Under the pieces are notes generated by a model. It was not told the DNA's origin. It searched no databases and was given only the letters and a program-made list of their open reading frames with translations. 64,000 bases of DNA. Origin: Amorphoplanes digitatis. Lineage in GTDB: Bacteria; Actinomycetota; Actinomycetes; Mycobacteriales; Micromonosporaceae. The first letter of the stretch is position 1. Each line of letters begins with the position of its first letter. The DNA lies in the NCBI RefSeq assembly GCF_014205335.1, contig NZ_JACHNH010000001.1, positions 1,426,001 through 1,490,000 of the forward strand. The letters are read 5' to 3'. Of the stretch, positions 24,076-31,911 are shown one piece after another. The position numbers and the translations under genes were made by a program.

Positions 24076-25353
24076 TCAGCCCGCGAGGGCGACGTCGGCC
24101 ACCGGCAGGTCGCGACGGCCGCGCAGCGGGCCCAGCAGGAGGATCAGGCCGCTCAGGGCGTACCCGATTGCCATGATCCACATGGCGCCCCGGGTGCCCA
24201 GCAGGCCGGCGGCCGCGCCGCCCAGGACGGCGCCGACCGGGATCGCGCCGTAGTTCACGAACTGCATGCCGGTCAGCACCCGGCCGAGCAGTCCGGCCGG
24301 GACGTACGCCTGGCGGAAGCTCGCGGTCACCACGTTGCCCGCGATGGCGCCGGCCGCGATGCCGAGCATGCCGGCGACGAAGACGCACAGGCCCGGCCCC
24401 GGCCGGGTGAGGGGCACGAGCAGCGACGCCACCCCGCCGAAGACCTTGCAGGCGACCAGCGCCCGGGCGCCGCCGAGGCCGCTCACCAGCCGCGGGGTGA
24501 CCGCGGCCGCGCCGACGCCGCCCAGGGCGACCGCGGCAAGCAGCATGCCGACCCCGGCGGTGCTGACGCCGACCTCGCGGACCAGGAAGACGACCGTGAT
24601 GGCGTTCATGCCGGTGAGCCAGAGGTTCGCCGCCGCGCCGTACGCGGTCAGGTTGCGCAGGAAGCGGTCGCGGAGCAGCCAGCGGACACCCGCCGCGATC
24701 TCGCGCCAGATGCTCCCGCCGCCGGCGACCGCCGGCCGGCGCTCGGCGCGGCGGATGCGCCACAGCATGAACGCCGAGAACAGGAAGCTGAGCGCGTCCA
24801 CCACCAGGCCCGCGACCGCGCTGACGGCCGCGATCAGCAGGCCGCCAGCCGCCGGGCCGGCGACCTGGGCCGCCGACTCGGTGCCTTGCAGGGCCGAGTT
24901 CGCCTCGACCAGGTCGTCGGCGTCGAACATCGCCGGCAGGTAGGCCGTCCAGGCCACGGTGAAGAAGACCGTGGCCACGCCGAGCAGCAGCGCCACCGCC
25001 AGCAGGTGCGCCATGGTCAGGCGGCCGAGCCAGGCCGCGACCGGCACGCTGATCACCAGCGCCGCGGCGATCAGGTCGCTGATCAGCATCACCGGCCTGC
25101 GGGCGACCCGGTCGATCCAGGCGCCGGCGGGCAGCCCGATCAGCAGCCATGGCAGCCAGGCCGCGGCGGTGAGCAGGCTGACGCCGAACGCGCCCGCGTC
25201 GAGCACCTGCACGGCGATCAGCGGCGTGGTGACGGCCGCGACCGAGCTGCCGAGCCGGCTGACCGTCATGCCGGCCCACAACCTGCGGAAATCGGCGTCG
25301 CGCAGCACGCTCCGGCGCAGGCCGCGGCGGCCGGCCGGCGCGGCGGCGGTCAC
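24076..25353 (-). CDS. Major facilitator superfamily exporter
   Basis: The protein (425 residues) has about twelve hydrophobic segments with MFS features: LWAGMTVSRLGSSVAAVTTP in the first segment and the loop GAWIDRVARRPVML as motif A. DHA-type drug exporters have this form. The GTG start overlaps the stop of the ArsR-family gene (GTGA), so translation is coupled and the regulator likely controls the pump. The substrate is unknown. An acidic cytoplasmic loop follows segment six. Confidence 0.92.
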   Translation of the reverse strand: MTAAAPAGRRGLRRSVLRDADFRRLWAGMTVSRLGSSVAAVTTPLIAVQVLDAGAFGVSLLTAAAWLPWLLIGLPAGAWIDRVARRPVMLISDLIAAALVISVPVAAWLGRLTMAHLLAVALLLGVATVFFTVAWTAYLPAMFDADDLVEANSALQGTESAAQVAGPAAGGLLIAAVSAVAGLVVDALSFLFSAFMLWRIRRAERRPAVAGGGSIWREIAAGVRWLLRDRFLRNLTAYGAAANLWLTGMNAITVVFLVREVGVSTAGVGMLLAAVALGGVGAAAVTPRLVSGLGGARALVACKVFGGVASLLVPLTRPGPGLCVFVAGMLGIAAGAIAGNVVTASFRQAYVPAGLLGRVLTGMQFVNYGAIPVGAVLGGAAAGLLGTRGAMWIMAIGYALSGLILLLGPLRGRRDLPVADVALAG

Positions 25354-25901
25354 GGGCGGGCCGGGAAGCCCCGGCCGATCACGAAGACCGGCTCCCGGTC
25401 GGGCGCCTCGGGCCGGCCCGCGTAGCGGTCGATGACCTGCTGGATCTCGGCACCGAGCGCCGCGAGCTCGGCCGGGCTCAGCCGCAGGAAGCCGTCGGTG
25501 GAGAACGCGGCGCCGGTCCACGGCTCCTCCCGCGACGCCGGGCTGCCGAGCCAGGTGGAGACCAGCTCGACCTGGCGCTGGAGGTCGAGCGCCAGCGCGG
25601 CGTCGGCCGCGGCCAGGCCGGCCGCGTCGTCGCCGAAGTCCGCGACGCTCCAGCTGATGCTGCGGTCCGGCATGCGCCACCAGTGCTCCTTGCGGTTGCG
25701 GGCCAGGTCCGGCGCCTCCTCGATGAGGCCGGCCTCGGCGAGAACCCGCAGGTGATGACTGACGTTGGCGACCGCCTGCCCGGTGCAGCGGGCGAGCACG
25801 CTCGGCATCGACGGTCCGTCGACCCGCAGCACGTCCAGCAGGCGGCGGCGGACCGGATGCGCCACCGCCTTGAGCACGGCCGCGTCCCTGATCTGAGGCA
25901 T
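25350..25901 (-). CDS. ArsR-like winged-helix regulator of the MFS exporter
   Basis: The product (183 residues) has a winged helix at about 8-75: VLKAVAHPVRRRLLDVLRVD, NVSHHLRVLAEAGLIEEA and RNRKEHWWRM. No metal-binding Cys cluster of classical ArsR is present, so this is the general HTH_20 type, with a helical C-terminal half. It is the first gene of a two-gene operon with the MFS pump. A TTGCGCAA palindrome lies at 25930-25937 upstream and may be its operator, though that link is weak. Confidence 0.9.
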   Translation of the reverse strand: MPQIRDAAVLKAVAHPVRRRLLDVLRVDGPSMPSVLARCTGQAVANVSHHLRVLAEAGLIEEAPDLARNRKEHWWRMPDRSISWSVADFGDDAAGLAAADAALALDLQRQVELVSTWLGSPASREEPWTGAAFSTDGFLRLSPAELAALGAEIQQVIDRYAGRPEAPDREPVFVIGRGFPARP

Positions 25902-26052
25902 GCGCCCACCATGGCATGGTTAAGAGCTGTTGCGCAATAACCGTTTACCAAGGCTCGGGGGATTGAAGGGCCTGGCATAGGAAAGGCACAGGTCACGCAC
26001 AGCCCCGCTGGGTTTGCTTGCCGCACACGTTTTCCGAGGGAAGGCCACCGCC

Positions 26053-27000
26053 GTGCAGGAGCAAGAGGACCGGGACAACGCCGCGTACGTGCGCAGGGTG
26101 CACGACAGGGGGCTGCAGTTCGACATGCGCACGATGTCGCGGCGCCGGCTGCTCGCGGCGTTCGGCGGGGCGGGCGCCCTGGCACTTGTCGGCGGGGCCG
26201 CGGCGTGCGACAGCACCGCCGACGGCGAGGCGACGGCGGCCGCGGGCGGGCCGGCCACCGGCGAGGTCGCCTCGGAGACCGCCGGCCCGTACCCGGCGGA
26301 CGGGTCGAACGGGCCCGACGTGCGGACCGAGCAGGGCGTCGTGCGTAAGGACATCCGGTCGTCGTTCGGGTCCGCGACCGGCACCGCCGAGGGCGTGCCG
26401 CTGGAGTTCTCGCTGCGGGTCACCGACCTGAACGGCGCGGCCGTCGCAGGGGCGGCGGTCTACGCGTGGCACTGCGACCGGGACGGCAACTACTCGCTGT
26501 ACTCCACCGGGATCACCGACCAGAACTATCTGCGCGGCGTCCAGGCGGCCGACGACACCGGCACCGTGACGTTCACCAGCATCTTCCCCGGCTGCTACTC
26601 CGGCCGCTGGCCGCACATCCACTTCGAGGTGTACCGGTCGCTGGAGAACGCCACAAGCGGCGACGGGCCGATCGTCAAGACCTCGCAGATCGCCCTACCG
26701 CAGGACGTCTCCGCCGCGGTCTACGCGACCGACGGGTACCGCTCGAGCGTCGCCAACCTGAGCCAGGTCACGCTCGCCACCGACAACGTCTTCGGCGACG
26801 ACTCGGCCGTGACGGAGCTCGCCACCGTCAGCGGCGGCGTCGCCGACGGCTACACCGCCACGCTGACGATCGCGATCGACCCCACCGGCACCGAGACCGG
26901 AGGCGGCGGCGAACCGCCGGCGGGCGGCGGCCCTGGTGGCCCCGGCGGTCCCGGCGGGCCTCCCAGTGGCGCGCCCGGCCCCCGGCCGTCCTCCTCGTGA
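26053..27000 (+). CDS. Tat-exported intradiol dioxygenase-like lipoprotein
   Basis: From GTG 26053 (GAGGGAAGG upstream) the protein has 315 residues. Residues ~30-55 hold a twin-arginine motif SRRRLLAAFGGAGAL ending in a lipobox-like GGAAAC. The core matches secreted intradiol ring-cleavage dioxygenases: SETAGPYP, YAWHCDRDGNYSLY, TGTVTFTSIFPGCYSGRW and PHIHFEVY. These carry the Tyr and His residues that bind the non-haem Fe(III) in catechol dioxygenases. The last ~35 residues are a Gly-Pro-rich tail. Exported forms are widespread in actinomycetes and their substrates are mostly unknown. Confidence 0.88.
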   Translation: MQEQEDRDNAAYVRRVHDRGLQFDMRTMSRRRLLAAFGGAGALALVGGAAACDSTADGEATAAAGGPATGEVASETAGPYPADGSNGPDVRTEQGVVRKDIRSSFGSATGTAEGVPLEFSLRVTDLNGAAVAGAAVYAWHCDRDGNYSLYSTGITDQNYLRGVQAADDTGTVTFTSIFPGCYSGRWPHIHFEVYRSLENATSGDGPIVKTSQIALPQDVSAAVYATDGYRSSVANLSQVTLATDNVFGDDSAVTELATVSGGVADGYTATLTIAIDPTGTETGGGGEPPAGGGPGGPGGPGGPPSGAPGPRPSSS

Positions 27001-27005
27001 GCGCC

Positions 27006-27040
27006 GGTTCCGCCCGGGCGGCGCACGCCCGGGCGGAACC
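27006..27040. terminator. Bidirectional terminator hairpin
   Basis: A perfect 15-bp stem (GGTTCCGCCCGGGCG paired with its complement) around a five-base loop sits between the convergent dioxygenase-like and SCO4226-like genes. It can serve both directions. No T-tract is present. Confidence 0.8.
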
Positions 27041-27044
27041 CGGC

Positions 27045-27293
27045 TCAGACCTCGACGGTCAGCTCGTAGATCTCCGCCGCCGGGTGCCCGGCCCGCTCGT
27101 GTACCCGCATGACCGCCTCCTTGCTGGGCCCGCTCGACAGGCAGAACACCTTGCCGAGCTCCGGGTCGAGCCAGGCCCGCTCGAAGTGCACGCCCTCCTC
27201 GGCCTCGATCCGCAGGTCGGCGCGGTGCGCCGCGTCGAGCTCCTCGTGAGTCGTGCCGAAGAACCCGGTGTGCACGTCCATGAACATCGCCAT
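27045..27293 (-). CDS. SCO4226-family (DUF4242-like) small protein
   Basis: The 82-residue protein (MAMFMDVHTGFFGTTHEELD...) has the small ferredoxin-like pattern of actinobacterial SCO4226 proteins: MDVH, then AHRADLRIEAEEGVHFERAW, GKVFCLSSGPSKEAVMRVHE and HPAAEIYEL. SCO4226 is described as nickel-binding. The start is ambiguous: ATG at 27293 or 27287 (AGGGATGG before the latter) both fit. Confidence 0.75.
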   Translation of the reverse strand: MAMFMDVHTGFFGTTHEELDAAHRADLRIEAEEGVHFERAWLDPELGKVFCLSSGPSKEAVMRVHERAGHPAAEIYELTVEV

Positions 27294-27416
27294 CCCTACA
27301 GCATCGGACGGCACGGCCCCGGTCGCTGGACTTCGGCCGATACACCGCCGTCGACCGATCGTGGTACGTCAAACGGGCTATAGCTAACGGTCGATGCGAC
27401 TGGCGAGAATCGCACT

Positions 27417-27944
27417 ATGACCGCCCCCGCTGACGACACCGTCCTGATCGCGCTGGTCGCCGTGTTCACGGCCGCCACCGGCTACGCCGCCGGCCGCCTG
27501 CACCAGTGGTACCGCACCGGGCTGGACCGTGACGAGGCATACCGCGACGGATACGACACCGCGACGCGGAGCGTGTTCAGCATGGCGGCCCGGCTGATCG
27601 GCCCGCGGCGCGCGGCCCGGGGGACGGCGGTGGTCGCGTCGGCGTCCGCCCGCTCCGTACCCTCCATCACCTCGCTGCGGGACGCGTCGGTCACGCCGCC
27701 GCCACCCGTCCTCAGGCCGGCCATACTCCCGGCGGCGGATCCCGTCGACGTCCTGCCGGACCCGGGCGTGCCGGGGTCCGTCGGGGACGAGGGCATCGGG
27801 CGGCACCTGGTGCCGGACGAGCTGGTGCAGGCGCCGACGTACCGGCTCGCGCCGGACCGGGTCGCCCGGGCCAAGGTCCGCGGCGCGGTCCCGGCCGAGG
27901 AAGAAGCCCGCCCGCCGTTCGTGCCGCGGCCACGCTCGTCCTGA
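27417..27944 (+). CDS. Hypothetical protein with an N-terminal membrane anchor
   Basis: This 175-residue protein has one hydrophobic segment at about 8-27 (TVLIALVAVFTAATGYAAGR), a basic tryptophan/tyrosine stretch, and a long proline- and alanine-rich, probably disordered C-terminal region. It looks like a membrane-anchored protein with a cytoplasmic tail. No family is recognised. Confidence 0.6.
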   Translation: MTAPADDTVLIALVAVFTAATGYAAGRLHQWYRTGLDRDEAYRDGYDTATRSVFSMAARLIGPRRAARGTAVVASASARSVPSITSLRDASVTPPPPVLRPAILPAADPVDVLPDPGVPGSVGDEGIGRHLVPDELVQAPTYRLAPDRVARAKVRGAVPAEEEARPPFVPRPRSS

Positions 27945-27981
27945 CCCCGGAAGTGTCGTACGCCGGCGATAGCCTGCCGGC

Positions 27982-28335
27982 ATGGTCACTGTGGAGGACG
28001 TGCGGGAGGTCGCGCTGAGGCTGCCCCGCACGAGCGAGCACCTCATCCACGACCGCGTGAAGTTCCGGGTGGGGCAGATCGTCTATGTGGCGTTCTCCCG
28101 TGACGAGACGGTCATGGGGTTCGGCTTTCCCCGGGAGGAGCGCGCGGCCCTTGTCGCGTCCCAGCCGGAGGTCTTCCACCTGCCGAACGCGACGAACATG
28201 CGCTTCCAGTGGGTGCAGGCCTGGATGTCGGCGCTGGACCACCGCCAGATGGAGGAGCTGGTGATCGACGCCTGGCGCATGGTGGTCCCCAAACGTGTGG
28301 CCGCGGCCTATGTCGCCGGCCTCCCGGACGCCTGA
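27982..28335 (+). CDS. MmcQ/YjbR family protein
   Basis: The 117-residue product matches the MmcQ/YjbR fold: VEDVREVALRLPRTSEH at the start, KFRVGQIVYVAFSRDE in the middle, and a C-terminal MEELVIDAWRMVVPKRVA. The family is structurally similar to DNA-binding CyaY-like domains but its role is not defined. TAGCCT (27970-27975) lies six bases before the ATG and no ribosome binding site exists, so the mRNA is probably leaderless. Confidence 0.85.
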   Translation: MVTVEDVREVALRLPRTSEHLIHDRVKFRVGQIVYVAFSRDETVMGFGFPREERAALVASQPEVFHLPNATNMRFQWVQAWMSALDHRQMEELVIDAWRMVVPKRVAAAYVAGLPDA

Positions 28336-28386
28336 CGGCGGCGATATGGGTCGCCGTCACCCCGTGCCCTCCGCCATGCTGCTGGC

Positions 28387-28857
28387 ATGCTCCTGCGCGG
28401 CGCCACCGAGGCGGATCTTCCGGGGCTACTCGACGTGCAGGAGGCGGGTGCGCGACTCGGGCTGGCTCACATCTTTCCCCAGGACGTCTACCCGTTCCCG
28501 CGCTCCGAGGTGCGGGCGCGGTGGGTGCGTGAGATGGCGAGCCCGGACGTGGACGTCTACGTCGTGGTGCGCCAGGAAGGCAGGGTGGAGGGTTTCGCGG
28601 CGGTTCGCGGCAACCAGCTCCTTCACTTCGGCACGGCGGTGGAGACCTGGGGGACCGGGCTGGCCGCCGCCGTCCACGGTGAACTCATCGACCGCCTGGC
28701 GCGGGCCGGTGATCCGGCGGCGTGGCTTCGCGTCTTCGACCAGAATCACCGGGCCCGCCGGTTCTACGAGCGGATGGGCTGGACCTCGGCGCGGCGGCTG
28801 ACGCGAAGCTCGTTCCCGCCACATCCGGTCCTGATGGACTACGAGATCAACCTGTAG
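28387..28857 (+). CDS. GNAT-family N-acetyltransferase
   Basis: The 156-residue protein starts LLRGATEADLPGLLDVQEAG and ends with WLRVFDQNHRARRFYERMGW, the C-terminal alpha-4/beta-7 signature of GNAT acetyltransferases. The central acetyl-CoA-binding Q/RxxGxG/A motif is weak, since the GTGLAAAVHGELID stretch takes its place. The acceptor substrate is unknown. It overlaps the convergent MmyB-like regulator gene by 11 bp. Confidence 0.85.
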   Translation: MLLRGATEADLPGLLDVQEAGARLGLAHIFPQDVYPFPRSEVRARWVREMASPDVDVYVVVRQEGRVEGFAAVRGNQLLHFGTAVETWGTGLAAAVHGELIDRLARAGDPAAWLRVFDQNHRARRFYERMGWTSARRLTRSSFPPHPVLMDYEINL

Positions 28858-29731
28858 CAGCCGGGCCGCCGCGCGGCGTTGCGGGAGCCGCGTCGGCCGG
28901 GAACCGCTCGTGCCCCAGCACGGCGAGCAGCTGAAGCTTCTCGTGGCCGGCGCTGCGCGGTGGTGCGGTGAGCACGAGCAGGAGCTGTGACTGGTCCTCC
29001 GTGAACAGCGCCTGGCAGTCCAGCTCGATCGGACCGAGTTCGGGGTGGATGAGCGTCTTGTGGTCCGCGAAGCGCTGGGCGACCTCGTGGCGTTCCCACA
29101 GCTCGGCGAACTCGGGACTCGCCCTTTGCAGCGCGCGCACGATCTCGCCCGCGCGGGACCGCGGGCCCATCGACCCGTACGCGGCGCGCAGATTGGCAAC
29201 CTGGGCCCGGCTCTGCCGGTCGTGGTCCGACTCGGGGTAGTGCCGCCGATGCGTGGGATCGGTGAACCACCGGTAGAAGTCGCTGCGGGCGAGCCCCGTA
29301 TGGCCCGACTGGTCGCCGAACAGGGCCTCGGCCATCCGGTTCTGCACGAGTGTTTCGCCAAGGTTGGACAGGATCAGCGCGGGGGTGTCCGCAAGCCGGT
29401 CCAGAACGCGCAGCAGCGCCGGTGCGACGTGCGTCGCCGTGGACACGAAGGCCGGGGGGTTCTGCCCCGCCACCCGGAACAGGTAGTCGCGTTCGTCGGT
29501 GGTGAGCCGCAGCGCCCGCGCGAGCGACGCGAGCATCTGCGGGCTCGGCTGCGGGCCGCGCCGCTGTTCGAGCCGGGTGTAGTAGTCGGTCGACATCGCG
29601 GCGAGAGCGGCCACCTCCTCCCGCCGCAGGCCCGGTGTGCGACGGCGCACACCCGCCGTGAGCCCGACATCCCCGGGCTGGAGCGCCTCCCGGCGGCGGC
29701 GCAGGAAGTCGGCGAGCGCGGCACGATCCAT
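28847..29731 (-). CDS. XRE-family regulator with MmyB-like ligand domain
   Basis: The product (294 residues) has an N-terminal XRE domain, typically opening with ALADFLRRRREALQPGDVGL and RRRTPGLRREEVAALAAMST, then DYYTRLEQRRGPQPSPQMLA. A MmyB-like ligand-binding domain from about residue 110 contains NRMAEALFGD, FYRWFTDP and FAELWERHEV. These regulators commonly control a divergently transcribed SDR gene, and that is the arrangement here (29831). The ligand is unknown. Confidence 0.92.
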   Translation of the reverse strand: MDRAALADFLRRRREALQPGDVGLTAGVRRRTPGLRREEVAALAAMSTDYYTRLEQRRGPQPSPQMLASLARALRLTTDERDYLFRVAGQNPPAFVSTATHVAPALLRVLDRLADTPALILSNLGETLVQNRMAEALFGDQSGHTGLARSDFYRWFTDPTHRRHYPESDHDRQSRAQVANLRAAYGSMGPRSRAGEIVRALQRASPEFAELWERHEVAQRFADHKTLIHPELGPIELDCQALFTEDQSQLLLVLTAPPRSAGHEKLQLLAVLGHERFPADAAPATPRGGPAATG

Positions 29732-29830
29732 GATCCCAGTATCCGCCGCCGGCGAGGGCGAGCCAGGTATCGTGGATCCCCCGATAACTGGTCTCTTCAT
29801 CCGCCTGGGAAGACCGTCGAGGCTCGTCGC

Positions 29831-30595
29831 ATGAACATCTCCGGAAACACCATCTTCATCCCCGGCTCCACGAGCGGCATCGGCCTGGCCCTCGCGCTCG
29901 CACTGCGGGCCAGGGGCAACAAGGTCATCGTCGGCGGCCGGCGTGCCGAGTTGCTCGGGCAGATCGCCGCCGAGCATCCCGACGTCGACACCGTCCAGAT
30001 CGACACCGCGGATCCCGCGAGTATCGACGCCGCCGCCAAGGAGGTGCTGGCGAGGCACCCGGACCTCAACGTCCTTGTCGCCATGGCCGGCATCATGCGC
30101 GTCGAGGACTGGCACACACCCGGGTCGTTTCTGGCGTCGGCCGAGGCGATCATCACGACAAACGTGCTGGGCCCGATCCGCCTCATCGCCGCGTTCATCG
30201 AGCACCTGCGGGCGCGGCCGGACGCCACCATCGTGACCGTGTCCTCGGGCCTCGCGTTCGCGCCGCTGAAAGCCACCCCGAGCTACAACGCGTCGAAGGC
30301 CGCGATCCACATGCTCAGCGAGTCGATCCGGCTGCAGCTTGCGGACACGACCGTGAAGGTGGTGGAGCTGGAGCCGCCCTCCGTGCGCACCTCGCTGCTG
30401 CCCGGGCAGGAGAGCAGCGAGTTCGCGATGCCGCTCGACGAGTTCGTGGCCGAGGTGGTCGGGCTGCTCGAATCGCAGCCCACCGCGAAGGAGATCCAGG
30501 TCGAGCGGGTGAAGTTCCTCCGCTACGCTGAGGCGCGCGGCGACTACGACCAGGTCGTCACCACCCTCAACGCGGCCGACCCGCACGGAACGTAG
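29831..30595 (+). CDS. Short-chain dehydrogenase/reductase (DltE-like)
   Basis: The 254-residue protein has the Rossmann motif TSGIGLAL (residues 14-21), the NAG-like MAGIM, the catalytic Ser in VSSGLAF, and the YxxxK pair in SYNASKAAIHML. The C-terminal half contains VKVVELEPPSVRTSLL. It reduces or oxidises a small carbonyl or alcohol substrate with NAD(P)H. It is divergent from the MmyB-like regulator, which probably controls it. Confidence 0.92.
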   Translation: MNISGNTIFIPGSTSGIGLALALALRARGNKVIVGGRRAELLGQIAAEHPDVDTVQIDTADPASIDAAAKEVLARHPDLNVLVAMAGIMRVEDWHTPGSFLASAEAIITTNVLGPIRLIAAFIEHLRARPDATIVTVSSGLAFAPLKATPSYNASKAAIHMLSESIRLQLADTTVKVVELEPPSVRTSLLPGQESSEFAMPLDEFVAEVVGLLESQPTAKEIQVERVKFLRYAEARGDYDQVVTTLNAADPHGT

Positions 30596-30639
30596 CCCGC
30601 CCCGGCATCGTCGAGGAGCAGGGGCTCCTACCTCCACCG

Positions 30640-30710
30640 GGGAGGTGGGCCCTTTCCCTGCACGGCCGGGAGGTGGGCCCTTTCCCTGCACGGCCGGGAG
30701 GTCGGCCCTT
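30640..30710 (+). repeat. 28-bp tandem repeat, 2.5 copies
   Basis: Two identical 28-bp units (30640-30667 and 30668-30695, each starting GGGAGGTGGGCCC) are followed by a 15-bp partial third copy with one change. They fill the space between the stop of the SDR gene and the stop of the convergent acetyltransferase gene. The GC-rich content could act in transcription termination, but the tandem arrangement is more typical of slippage. Confidence 0.85.
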
Positions 30711-30713
30711 GTT

Positions 30714-31208
30714 CTATTCGGCTAGGACGTAGATGTACTCCTCGATTCCGTCGGCGGGCGCGGGTGTTCGGGCCTCCTGGGCGTGGTCGCGGTGGAAGCC
30801 ACATTTCTCCAGCACGCGGATCGAACCGGTGTTGCGGGTGGCGACGTGTGCGTGCAGCGGCCGGAGCGGGACCTCGTCGACGAATTGGCGGAGTGCCTGG
30901 GTCGCTACGGCCCGGCCCCAGTGTTCGCGGCCGATCCAGTAGCCGACCAGTCGTAGGTCGCCGTCCGGCCAGCTACAGATGTTGCCGGCGACGACGCCGT
31001 CGGCCTCGATCGTCCGCAGGATCACCGTGTCGTCGTGGCGGATCCTTGCCCAGTGCGCGTCGAACCGGGCCCGGTCGCGTGGGGGGAACGCGGCCATCTC
31101 GGCGGCCTCCGGATCCGCCTGGTGTGCGAAGAGCACGTCGAGGTCGTCATCCTCGACGGCCCTGAGACGCACCCCGGGTGGGCCGGACCGGTGTGGGAGG
31201 TCAGCCAC
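30714..31208 (-). CDS. GNAT-family N-acetyltransferase
   Basis: This 164-residue protein matches the RimJ/RimL-type GNAT subfamily: VRLRAVEDDDLDVLFAHQAD, VVAGNICSWPDGDLRLVGYW, the acetyl-CoA-binding segment GREHWGRAVATQALRQFVDE, and the ending TRNTGSIRVLEKCGFHRD. The GTG start overlaps the stop of the PCD-VOC gene by 8 bp, so the two are translationally coupled. The substrate could be a protein N-terminus or a small amine. Confidence 0.9.
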   Translation of the reverse strand: MADLPHRSGPPGVRLRAVEDDDLDVLFAHQADPEAAEMAAFPPRDRARFDAHWARIRHDDTVILRTIEADGVVAGNICSWPDGDLRLVGYWIGREHWGRAVATQALRQFVDEVPLRPLHAHVATRNTGSIRVLEKCGFHRDHAQEARTPAPADGIEEYIYVLAE

Positions 31209-31854
31209 GCTCCTGCCAGGTGCACAGGCAGACCATGTTGCCCTCCGGGTCGGCGAGGACCCAGAAGCTCGGTGCCTCCGCGTCGCTGACCAGGGTGCCG
31301 CCCGCCGCGAGGGCGGCGTCGATGCGGGGCGCGACCTCGGCGGGATCCAGCCAGAGGTCGGGGTGCCAGCGCTGGCGGGGCTCGTCGCCGCCGGACTCCT
31401 GGAACCACAGGGTGGGCAGGACGCCGGTCGGGTCGCGCAGCTCGTCGGTGGGCTCCGTTCCCGGTGGGCGCTCCATTCCCAGCACCGCGCCCCAGAACGG
31501 CAGGACCTTCGAGTAGGCCGGGGAGTCGAGGGCGAGCTCGAGCTTGGAGAGGCCCTCGGCGCTGGTTCGGGTGCCGGCGGCGGTGGCGAGCGTGGAGACG
31601 GTGCGGGCCAGCCGGAGGTCCCGTTCGGTGACGCCGCGGGCATCGTGGCTGGTGAGTCTGACGTCGACGTGGTCGTAACGCAGGTCGAGGTCGGGGTGGT
31701 GGTTCTGCTCGTCGGCCGCGGCGCCGATGGCGCCGGCGAGTGCGAGGCCGGCCGCGAAGTCGGCGGTCCCGATCCGGGTTTGCAGGCCGCCGAGCAGGTA
31801 GACCCACCCGTCCAGCGCCGCGTCGGCGATCTGTTGTCCAGTCAGCTTGGTCAT
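31201..31854 (-). CDS. Pterin-4a-carbinolamine dehydratase-like domain fused to a VOC (glyoxalase) domain
   Basis: The 217-residue product has an N-terminal half like PCD/DCoH: LTGQQIADAALDGW, then EQNHHPDLDLRYDHVDVRLT and THDARGVTE-type residues (here SHDARGVTERD). The C-terminal half (about 105-217) is a VOC domain with LELALDSPAYSKVLPFWGAV, RWHPDLWLDPAE and FWVLADPEGNMVCLCTW. VOC enzymes use a divalent metal for varied isomerase or dioxygenase chemistry. The first His pair of the PCD active site (NHHPD) is conserved. It is the upstream gene of a pair with the GNAT. The start MTKLTG was chosen over an upstream ATG at 31872. Confidence 0.85.
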   Translation of the reverse strand: MTKLTGQQIADAALDGWVYLLGGLQTRIGTADFAAGLALAGAIGAAADEQNHHPDLDLRYDHVDVRLTSHDARGVTERDLRLARTVSTLATAAGTRTSAEGLSKLELALDSPAYSKVLPFWGAVLGMERPPGTEPTDELRDPTGVLPTLWFQESGGDEPRQRWHPDLWLDPAEVAPRIDAALAAGGTLVSDAEAPSFWVLADPEGNMVCLCTWQERG

Positions 31855-31870
31855 CGGGTCATCCTGATCC

Positions 31871-31898
31871 ACCGGCGGCGTTTCGGCGCGCCGCCGGT
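31871..31898. terminator. Hairpin between the LLM gene and the PCD-VOC gene
   Basis: ACCGGCGGCG and its exact complement form a 10-bp stem around an eight-base loop. It sits between the LLM oxidoreductase stop (31912) and the PCD-VOC start (31854), so it likely ends transcription of the former. Confidence 0.6.
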
Positions 31899-31911
31899 TG
31901 CGGGGGTGTGG

